A stretch of DNA of 64,000 nucleotides from Fallopia convolvulus. Its lineage: Eukaryota; Streptophyta; Magnoliopsida; Caryophyllales; Polygonaceae. The stretch spans positions 15,397,934 to 15,461,933 of the forward strand of contig OZ024735.1 in the NCBI GenBank assembly GCA_964016875.1. The letters are read 5' to 3'. Position 1 is the first letter of the stretch; every line of letters starts with the position of its first letter. Below, one piece after another: positions 31,606 to 39,831 of the stretch. Both the position numbers and the translations under genes were made by a program. The notes under the pieces are model-generated. The model had not been told where the DNA came from. It did no database searches and saw only the letters and a list, made by a program, of their open reading frames with translations.

Positions 31606-33100
31606 CCTCTACCGCAGACGTGCAGATCATCAAAAACGTAAGATTCGACGCACTGGTGGGTAAGATGGAGGACCTATTTGCATAGGACTCCCCTCTACCA
31701 TCGAATTTTACTCCACTCTTGTCCACAATGGCTACTACTCTGAGTGTAGTTGCTGCTCCATCGCCGGCCCATGGTACCACTTCGAGCCAAGTACCGACCC
31801 ATGGTACCACCCGAGCAATCTTAATGGAGGAACGTTTGTTCTAGCTTCATAAGGGCAGTTCTCCCTACTCCGGACTCTGATCTGAGTGATTCCAACTTGT
31901 GGACATAGATCTATGACTCCAATTTAATCCCTCAAAATTTTAAAGCTAGATGATAAGTGGTTCGAAAGTTATGGCTCTTGCACTAAAAGGCTGCAAGAAC
32001 CACCGGGATATGGACGTGCCTAGAAAGGATATGACGCACCTTCCGAAACACTAAATAAAAAGATCTAACTAGGATATGACTCACCTAGATCAAGCCTTCG
32101 AAATTTGGATTCAAAAGAACAAGGAAAAACATTTTTTAAAGCAAAGAGACAAGGGTTGGCATGTTTGGCTTCAATCTTGTCTAAGGTGCATGATGGGCGT
32201 CTAACATACTTAAAACCTAGCCACATGGGACGCCTCTCACAAGAAGCCACACACTTTGAAAAAGTCACAAAAATATCCAAGATAAAATTACATAAAAAGA
32301 CCCAAACTTTAAGCTAAGCACCAAATACCGCTCATGTGTCGAAAGCATCAACGGAGGGCTCTCAACGCTTGGATATATGATTCAAGACACCTTTTATGGG
32401 CGTTCTTGGTGTTATTGTTCCTCATTTGATGAGTAGGAGGCCCTCCCAAAAGATAGCATGATGGAACTTGAGAAGTGCTAAGTATGTTATAGCTGCATGA
32501 TTAAATGCAGATTTGTATGTACTAAAAGTGTAAGTGCACTATTTAGAAACTTAATTTTTTTTAAAGAATTTTTTAAAAAATTTATTTAGAAGAATTTCTT
32601 ACAAGATTTTTTAAAAGAATTTTTAAAAAATCATGATTAGTTAACAATTCTTTGTCAGGAAAACACCACAAAAACATCTTCATTGTAGACAACATTTTCT
32701 TCTCTCTAAAGCCACGAAAATAACCTAGATGCCTTATCCTTATGTATAGATCATTTGTGAGAACCAATCTCTATCACTTGCTTGCCAAGAAATGATAGAT
32801 TTTTCATCGCATAAATAATCTCCATACATAAAAAATACAATCAAAATCTTAATAATACGTTAATATCCTCAAGATCCTATCTTAAAAAAATGGAATAAAA
32901 TAATAACCGCGTATTCCCATAATATTTTCATTTAATAAAATAGAGTCATCTTAAGAAATTCCCTTAACTTTCCACATTTAGCTCTATACAACTCCTTGTT
33001 GAAGCTACTTCTAATATCCATCGTTCCTTCACACTTAACTCTTTCAGACTTAGCTTTCATGAGCCCTTGGCCTCTTTCTTTCTTTTCTTCTCACGTATTC
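31606..33100. other. Intergenic sequence, no gene recognised
   Basis: No conserved ORF. Short duplications such as CCCATGGTACCAC (about 31768 and 31798) are present. Confidence 0.5.
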
Positions 33101-33693
33101 TACTCTCTTCGTCCCATAATATAAGGGATATTCCTTTTCCAACGTCCCAAAAAGATCTACCCATTTCAATTTTTTCTATTTAAATCACATAAAAACTTTC
33201 ATTTTTTACCCTCATTATATTCCTAATATACCGAAACTACCCTCCCTTTAATTTATTGCACCCACCCCACCCACCCCCTTCTACCTACCCTCTCCCTCTC
33301 TATTTACACTTGCTCTTTTCCCGGTAAGAACCCTAATCCCTAATTGTGCCGCCTCCGCCTCCATTCTACCTACCCTCTCCCTCTCTATTTACACTTCGCT
33401 TCTTCCCCATCTCCTCGATCTCTTCGAGTCTTCTCCATCTCTGGATCTTCAAGGCTTCGATTTCCTGGCTTTCAATCTCGATCTCTCGAGCGATTTGCTT
33501 GGCTTCGATCTCTTCGAGTGATTTCTTGTCTTCGATCTCTTCGAGTCTCTCGATCGATTGGCTTCTTTCCAGATCCGGATCTGGATGCTTGCTTGAACTC
33601 GATCTTGTTTTTGATCTCGCTCTCTTGGTTTCTTCCAAGATCTGCATCTCGAGTTCGTCCCATGTGCTTGCTTGAGTTTGTCCCCTGGTCGCA

Positions 33694-33966
33694 ATGAGTT
33701 TTGACTCTGCCGAGCGTTAGTTTGCACATGATTCCGAGGGCGACGCCAAGGACGAAATTGACCCTGAGAAATGGGTTTGCCCGGAAGGAAGTGCTTGTAT
33801 GTGGGCTCCAGATTGCGAGTATATGCACTGTCACACCAGTCCTTGCGAATCCTTGGAGATCGTTGAAGGTCTTTCGAGCGCCGAGCTTGATCTTGATGAT
33901 GGTGTGGTTGACCAACCTTCAAAGTCCCCTAAAGATGACGACTCTGTCCCCTCTGGATCCGAATGA
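33694..33966 (+). pseudogene. Unidentified Cys/His-rich exon inside the mariner element
   Basis: ATG 33694 opens MSFDSAER and then meets a stop. The same frame continues with DSEGDAKDEIDPEKWVCP, CMWAPDCEYMHC, an acidic Ser-rich tail (SKSPKDDDSVPSGSE) and a stop at 33964-33966. C-x5-C-x5-C-x3-H spacing is formally compatible with a CCCH zinc finger, but I cannot name the family. Upstream (33410-33560) are imperfect repeats of TTCGATCTCTTCGAGT resembling a 5' UTR. It is probably a host gene piece carried by the transposon, read opposite to the transposase. Confidence 0.4.
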
Positions 33967-34255
33967 ACATGGCTGCTAAGTACTCTATCCCTGATTCTCT
34001 CTTTTCATTTATTGCATGTTCGTTTGCTTGCATGATTGTGTTGGATGTTGATTTGTTGATCTGTTGCTTTGATGCTCTCGATTTGCCCGTGATGTGTAAT
34101 CTGTTGCTCTGTTGATCTCTTTTGATTGATGGCTTGATGTGCAATCCGTTTGATGTTGAATCTGTTGTTGGATATTGATGGTTCCTTGATGGTTCCCTGA
34201 TGGTTGCAATCTGTTGTTGGTTCTTGTTTGCTATATATTGTCCCTGATCTTGCAT

Positions 34256-34425
34256 GTTTACTGTATTTTGGGAGTAATCTTGTCCTAACAAATTGTTGTA
34301 AGCCGTGTGACCTGAATACTCTCTTTTGATTGGTTATTGAATGGATTTCAATCTGTGTAAATGCAGATTTGGCAATCCTCACCTATATGCTTGCTTGATT
34401 CTAATTGGCCAAGAAATTAAAGGTT
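34256..34425 (+). repeat. Internal direct repeat of the mariner element, copy 1
   Basis: Shares GAATACTCTCTTTTGATTGG, GCAATCCTCACC and TTGCTTGATTCT blocks with 36101-36272, with many substitutions. Confidence 0.75.
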
Positions 34426-34978
34426 TTTTCCTTTATGCAATGAAACAATGCATTTATTACTGCATTTTAATTTTTGAATTGTGATAATCAATGATGAAGT
34501 CTACCAAACTTGAGATGCAAGACCCATAAAATATGTTGACATATGAATGTGCCATAAGAAATCAATCTAAATACAACTGAGGGGTTCATTGGTATGTTAG
34601 TGTTGTCAATGATTGTGTCTGTGCTAGATGGGGACTCTAAGATTATGTGAATAAGTAATCAATGATGAAACCATGTACAATACTTAGACCCAACTTCATT
34701 TAGTTTGATAACACTAATGTGTTTGAGCAAACAGTTTGTTTAGACTGAATAAGTACTATATGTGTGTTTGTGCTGTCACATTGGGCTTGTATCAATGATG
34801 AATGGTGACAACCTGAGGTTAATGGTGCATGTTTTTAAATACTTACATTAATTATCATACCATATGTATTTACAAAACAACTAAGCATTTAACATTTGTT
34901 CTTCACAAAATATGTGCTTCAAAACATGCCTACAAAATATGTTCTTCTGCATGTTCTAAGATGCTTCTGCTTCTTTTG

Positions 34979-35992
34979 CTAAGCTACGTAATCATGCTCT
35001 TCTTCTTCACCTTGAGTTGCATCTTGACTATGTTGGGCTCCATTTGATGATCCTGCTAAGCCTTGCCCACCATAAACTACTTCCCATGCTTGCATGACAC
35101 AGTGCATAGGTGCTTCAACTTGGTTGTGTAGAAGTCCCTGTCTTCCTAATCTTCTCTTCCCAACATGTGGGATGTCATAATCATTGCCTCCATTGTTTTC
35201 CATTATCTCATTCATGTAATATTGAAGAGTCATCCACGCATAATCTATATGCACCCTTTGTGACTTTTTGCTGAGATGAAACCATTTCTCATCTATATGC
35301 ACATAATCATACATTGGTTTGTACTCTATTTTTGCTTCTAGTGTGTCCCTTGGTATCATGCTCAGTATCCATTGCAATCTTGTCAATTTGTTTGCTTCTT
35401 TCAAACCTGGATGCAAAGAGTTTGTGTGTGGCTTGATGGCTCCTCTCTTGATCATTTTGTGAATGGTGCTTTTGGAAACTGTTATGTTGGTTGACATGTT
35501 TGTTGATATGTTTGTTTCTAAGTCCCTTATGCATGCTCTCTCCCCCATATTTAGAGATGTAATTGCAGTAGATGGCACATGAATTCTCTTTCTCCCTGAC
35601 ATGTGATACATTGTTGACATATTGTACCTTTGTTTATCGTCCATCTGTGTCTTTGCTATGCCCCATATCTTGCCGATGCACTTCCTTGATACACTGAATC
35701 CCTGTGTAGCTGCATTTATTGCCCCATGATGAAGCTTTCTATCTGTTTCTCTCTCTAAAAGCCATAATAAGATGTTCATTTTGTCCTTTGTGCTGAGCCG
35801 ATTCCTTTTAGTCTGGTGATGAGAAGGTGCTTGTGGATTAAATGCAGTCTCTACCTCTATTTCCTGCTGCATTGATGGTTGGTTATCTTTTCCCATGTCC
35901 CCACTTGCTGGCTGGTTTAAATCAATGTTGTAATGCTCTTCATTAATGTCCCAAAAAAGAGGAGGCTCATTTAAATCAAAATCTGAAGACAT
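34979..35992 (-). CDS. Mariner-like transposase with deleted catalytic core (337 aa)
   Basis: The open frame starts MSSDFDLNEPPLFWD. It has a basic DNA-binding region (residues 61-120: TKRNRLSTKDKMNILLWLLE...VSRKCIGKIWGIAK), then the linker GRKRIHVP. Helix-turn-helix-like SKSTIHKMIKRGAIKPH follows, and then the first catalytic aspartate in YVHIDEKWFHL (Asp 234). In intact plant mariner transposases the second and third aspartates follow over roughly 130 residues. Here SKKSQR (residue 246) is joined directly to the C-terminal segment YAWMTLQYYMNEIM...YDIPHVGKRRLGRQG. The missing block removes two of the three metal-binding residues without breaking the frame. DNA binding could survive but catalysis cannot. 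Two N-terminal DLN motifs (DLNEPP, DLNQP) are notable. Confidence 0.85.
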   Translation of the reverse strand: MSSDFDLNEPPLFWDINEEHYNIDLNQPASGDMGKDNQPSMQQEIEVETAFNPQAPSHHQTKRNRLSTKDKMNILLWLLERETDRKLHHGAINAATQGFSVSRKCIGKIWGIAKTQMDDKQRYNMSTMYHMSGRKRIHVPSTAITSLNMGERACIRDLETNISTNMSTNITVSKSTIHKMIKRGAIKPHTNSLHPGLKEANKLTRLQWILSMIPRDTLEAKIEYKPMYDYVHIDEKWFHLSKKSQRVHIDYAWMTLQYYMNEIMENNGGNDYDIPHVGKRRLGRQGLLHNQVEAPMHCVMQAWEVVYGGQGLAGSSNGAQHSQDATQGEEEEHDYVA

Positions 35993-36100
35993 GAGGAATT
36001 GGACAATGATGCTAGATTTGAGATTTTAGAGTTTTTTTTGAGCTTTTGGTTATGGCTAATTTGTAGAGCATGAAGGTGGAAAGTGATTGTATTTGTAGAG

Positions 36101-36272
36101 TGTTTAGTGTGTTTTGGGGGTAATCTTGTCCTAAAAATAGCTGTAATCCGTGTGATATGAATACTCTCTTTTGATTGGTTGTTGAATGCAAAAAAAAGTG
36201 TATATGCTGATTTGACAATCCTCACCCTTTTGCTTGCTTGAATCTGATTGGTTAAGAAAATAAAGGCTTGCA
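36101..36272 (+). repeat. Internal direct repeat of the mariner element, copy 2
   Basis: Second copy of 34256-34425, located just inside the right terminus. Confidence 0.75.
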
Positions 36273-36469
36273 GTTTTTGCAACCTATAAACTGCAATTTT
36301 GGGCATTTATAACATCCTTTTTAATTAAAAATTGTGCATTTGCCCATTTGTCCATTATATTATGGGACAGAGGGAGTATTATTTATTTTTCCCTTCTACA
36401 CCCATGTTACTTAATACTTAAGAGAATAAGCCATCAAAACACACATGATTTTTCATCATTATAACCTAA

Positions 36470-36755
36470 TGTTGAAATGTAATTCAAACCTTCAAGTGCA
36501 TGTGAGGACTTGCATGATTTCAAGAAATAGACTTAGTCAAATAAGTTGCTATTACTTGGCAATTATTTAGGAGTTTAATTCAGATTTCTACCACTACCTT
36601 AGGCATGATGCTAGATGTGGTTACTGAAGTTATTTGGTTTACTTTCTATCTTATTTAAGTGATGTAATGTTGTTCATTTCAATTAAGAAGAAAAGTAGAT
36701 TGTTTCCTTTGCATATCTCCTCTCCTCTTCTTCCTTTGTTTCAAAGAGAATTTTC
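36470..36755 (+). repeat. 5' LTR of the copia derivative
   Basis: TGTTGAAATG start. Matches 37288-37448, 37940-38002 and 38929-38990 of the interrupted 3' LTR. The 3' edge is lost in the internal deletion, so the end is approximate. Confidence 0.75.
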
Positions 36756-36829
36756 AAGTATGTGGAAGGAACAATCAAGCTTGGAATTTGGTATGTGAAT
36801 ATTAAAGATCTCAGATTGATTGTCATGCA

Positions 36830-37300
36830 GACAATGAGTGGGTAAGGTGTGTGGATGATAGAAAGAGCACCTCTTGCTTAGTGTTTAGTCTTGGCTCAAG
36901 TGCAATCACTTGGAGATCAAAGAAGAAAGACACAATGACATTGTCTTCCTTTGAAGCTGAGTATGTTGCATCAGGTTCAGCAACTAGACATGCACTAAAA
37001 AAATTGTTGAAAGATTTATGTTGTGCACAAGGTAAAGCTATTGAGTTAAGGTGTGACAACAAGTGAACAATTGCAATGACCAAGAATCCAGAGTTCCATG
37101 CCAGAACCAAACACATTGATGTGCAATATCACTTTATCAGGAAGCTAGTGTCTGAGGAGAAAATGGCTATAAAGTTCTGTGGAACCAATGATCAAGAAGC
37201 AAACTTGTTCACTAAGGCTTTGAGTTTAGCAAAACAACAATTCTTCACAGAGAAGATTGGAATGGGGGAGTTTGAATCAAGGGAAGGTGTTGAAATGTAA
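36830..37300 (+). pseudogene. Copia RNase H fragment
   Basis: VDDRKSTSCLVFSLGSSAIT, then SSFEAEYVAS, and after a stop (RCDNK*) HARTKHIDVQYHFIRKLVSE and FTKALSLAKQQFF. This is the C-terminal RNase H domain of copia pol, which degrades the RNA of RNA/DNA hybrids. The stop replaces the conserved QSAI residues after the CDN motif. The rest of pol is deleted. Confidence 0.88.
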
Positions 37301-37448
37301 TTCAAACCTTCTAGTGCACGTGAGGACTTGTATGATTTCAGGAAATAGACTTAGTCAAATCAGTTGCTATTACTTAGCTATTGTTAGGGGTTTAATTCAG
37401 ATTTCTACCACTACCTCAGGCATGATGTTAGACGTGGTTGGTGTAGTT

Positions 37449-37939
37449 CAGGGGCGTATCTATTTAGTGCCCAATGGGGGCTACAACCCCGACTGGGATT
37501 TTAACTTTTTTTGTAGAATATACAAAAACACTCTTTATTTTAGGTTTAGAAGCACTGATCACATGGCTGTAGCCCCCATTAAGTTTTCCAAGTTTGTCTA
37601 GTGTTGATCCGCCAAGCATGACAAATTTATTTACTGATGTTGAGGACAAAAACTACATTAAAAAATTAGGTTATTTGACAAAAACTAGTTTATTTGATTA
37701 GAAAAAATTAAGCAGATTAATTTTTTTATATATAAAAATGGTTTTTTATATAGAAAAACACAAAATTTTATGAAAAAGTACAAAATTTTTTATATAATTT
37801 TTTTTATATATAGAAAAATACAATTTTTTTATATATTTTATTTAAAAAAATTCCTTACTTTGCTAGGAAATTTGTTTTAGCCAAAAAAATTACCCAAGGA
37901 ATTTAGCCCCACTCGCATAAATTGCTGGCTACGCCACTG
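37449..37939. mobile_element. Non-autonomous hAT element
   Basis: Ends CAGGGGCGTATC and GCTACGCCACTG are inverted near-matches. The 8-bp duplication GTGTAGTT flanks both sides (37441-37448, 37940-37947). 491 bp, no transposase, AT-rich interior. Inserted into the copia LTR. Confidence 0.92.
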
Positions 37940-38002
37940 GTGTAGTTAGTTTGGTTTACTTTCTAGCTTAGTTAAGTCATGTATTGTTGTTCATTTCAAT
38001 TA

Positions 38003-38928
38003 GGGTGAATTTCACAAAACCACCCACTAAATATAAGATTGTAGACCAAACCACCCTTAAAATTCAAAATCCCATTGAACCACCCATAAAAATCAGTTGT
38101 TAGCTATTAACCACCTTACCGTTAGTATCCCGTTAAACATTAAGGTAAATTAAAAATATACCCTTAAATATTTACAAATCCCGTTAAAAAAACAAATCCC
38201 AATCTTGTTTCTGCAAATGCCGGTCGGGAGTCTAGGGCCAGACGTCACCGGCCCCCTCCACGACTCCTCTCCTCTCATCTTCCACCACCACCACCCCAAC
38301 CCCAACCACAACCACCTCCTCCGCTGCCGCCCCCACCGAGGAGGAGTATCTTGCCCTCTGCCTCATCATGCTCGCCAGAGGCGGCGCCCCACCCACTCCA
38401 AGGCCTTCTCAGCCAACCCTTCCTCCCGTCGTCGCTCAATTGCCTCCGCCAACCAACGAGACCCGCACGGTTCCCGAGGATGCTCCGAAGCTGGGGTACA
38501 AGGCCAGCCGTTGAGAAATCGGCCTCCTCCACCGCCACCGCTTCTACAGCTACTTCCGCCGTCGGAAAGACCCACCAATGCTCGATCTGCCACAAGTGCT
38601 TCCCCACTGAGAAAGACCCGCCGAGAATTCGGAAGTTGCAACGGGGGATTTGGGATTTTTTATTTGCATATTTTTAGGTTTGGGGATAGGGGATTAGGGA
38701 TTTTTTTTATTTCCATATTTTTAGGTTGGGTGATGGGTGGGGATTCAGGATTTTTTTATTAAAATTTGGCAATACATAGATTATTTAACAAAAAGTTAAC
38801 GGAGGGTGGTTAATAGCTAACATATAATTTTTATGGGTGGTTTAATGGAATTTTGAATTTTAAGGGTGGTTTGGTAGATAAACTCATATTCAGTGGATAT
38901 TCAGTGGATGGTTTTGTGAAATTTACCC
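38003..38928. mobile_element. Pack-MULE carrying a zinc-finger gene fragment
   Basis: Long imperfect inverted ends: GGGTGAATTTCACAAAACCA at left and the inverse of the right end, GGGTAAATTTCACAAAACCA. They extend inward through CCACTGAATAT, GACCAAACCACCC and GCTATTAACCACC (about 130-150 bases). A perfect 9-bp duplication TTTCAATTA lies at 37994-38002 and 38929-38937. This is diagnostic of Mutator-like elements. No transposase. The GC-rich centre (38205-38640) contains a fragment of a plant C2H2 zinc-finger gene. Confidence 0.93.
38332..38620 (+). pseudogene. Captured C2H2 zinc-finger protein fragment (ZAT/AZF type)
   Basis: PTEEEYLALCLIMLARGGA (38332-38388) is the L-box region of plant Q-type C2H2 proteins of the ZAT10/AZF group, transcription repressors of stress responses. 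The frame continues to LGYKASR and stops at 38512. In the next frame follow EKSASSTATASTATSAVGKT and HQCSICHKCFPT, the Ser/Ala linker and the start of the second finger. Where the family has YKCSVC...QALGGHKASHRKSA, this copy jumps from YK to ASR, so the first finger is missing. The second finger lacks QALGGH and its zinc-binding histidines. Both fingers are therefore broken. Confidence 0.85.
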
Positions 38929-39029
38929 TTTCAATTAAGAAGAAAAGCATATTGTTTACTCTACATATCCCCTCTCGTCTTCTTCCTCTGTTTCAACCAA
39001 CACCTAAGCGAGCGAAGAATTTTTCAACA

Positions 39030-39831
39030 AATATTTTATATTTTGGGTGTTCGTTGTTTCCAACATTCATGTTTTCTGTTGCTAAAGAAACACCATTGCA
39101 CGTTGCATATAGAAATCTGATTTGCGTACTCACACGGGCCGGATATAGTTTGGTAAATCACTTATTCCTGTAGGCAAAGTGCTCGACTTTGAGTCCTGGA
39201 AATAAAGCCAAAATTTGTATGGGAGCAGAGTGCTCTTAAGTCCCTTAATTTGTGTTACTAGCTAGCACGAAATAGAAGCCATCACGAAATAGTTGATAAG
39301 GAATTTAATACATTTAGAAATTGTTTCATAGGAATGGAAATCGGATTACTTTCAAGAATTTGGAAAATCTATCTGTTCGACATGCTCTAATAGATGAAAA
39401 CATTTTTTTGGAATCGACCACTAGAATGTGAACGGGAAAGGTTTGATTGACATTACATTCATAGATATAAATCAAAGTACTGACTCACCACATATAATTA
39501 GGAAATAAACCCAAATCGTGCAATCAAGTACCATGAAATTAATGCGCCACTTGAAAATAACACTCAATCTTACATCCAAAAGGATGCTCACTTTAAACTT
39601 CTTGCTCCGTTTCCATTCTTTTGTTACATGGATGATCTCCCGGCCAGTTTAGTTGTACCCTGCCAAATATTAGGTTGGATTAAAGTGTCGACTTATAGGT
39701 ATTAAGGTCTTTGTTTGAGATTATGAAGGGCAGAATTCAAATAATTTTTTTTTGCTGATAGTAAATGAGGATATATATATATAGGCCGGGGAAAAAGAAA
39801 AACTTACTTGGTAGCTAGTGCAACAGTAAAT
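39030..39831. other. Intergenic 3' flank of the CNL gene; no gene seen
   Basis: AT-rich, with a TA microsatellite-like ATATATATATA near 39772. No conserved ORF. Confidence 0.5.

Larger units (their letters stand above)
33103..36376 (-). mobile_element. Mariner-like element (plant MLE), 3.3 kb
   Basis: Left end CTCTCTTCGTCCCATAATAT and right end ATATTATGGGACAGAGGGAG are inverted matches, each bordered by TA (33101-33102, 36377-36378). A minus-strand transposase ORF lies at 34979-35992. The left third (33300-33980) is a GC-richer block unlike the rest and looks captured. A 170-bp direct repeat at 34256 and 36101 suggests an internal rearrangement. The ends match the Stowaway MITE family found at 28513. 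Confidence 0.82.
36470..39029 (+). mobile_element. Ty1/copia deletion derivative with nested insertions
   Basis: Two LTR copies begin TGTTGAAATGTAATTCAAAC, at 36470 and 37288. Only about 530 bases of interior remain between them, coding for RNase H. A polypurine stretch (AAGGGAAGG) directly precedes the 3' LTR. The 3' LTR is interrupted by a hAT element and a MULE and resumes after each, finishing at about 39029 (TTTTCAACA). No primer-binding site or gag remains. Confidence 0.85.
37288..39029 (+). repeat. 3' LTR of the copia derivative, split in three
   Basis: LTR pieces at 37288-37448, 37940-38002 and 38929-39029 are contiguous in the 5' LTR. The breaks coincide exactly with the target duplications of the two inserted elements. 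Confidence 0.85.

Noticed and set aside
33344..34382. Several long open frames on both strands (60-157 codons)
   Set aside because: They arise from TTCGAT/CTCGAGT repeats and T-rich sequence and have biased Ser/Arg/Gln composition. Only the frame 33694-33966 has a gene-like Cys/His pattern.
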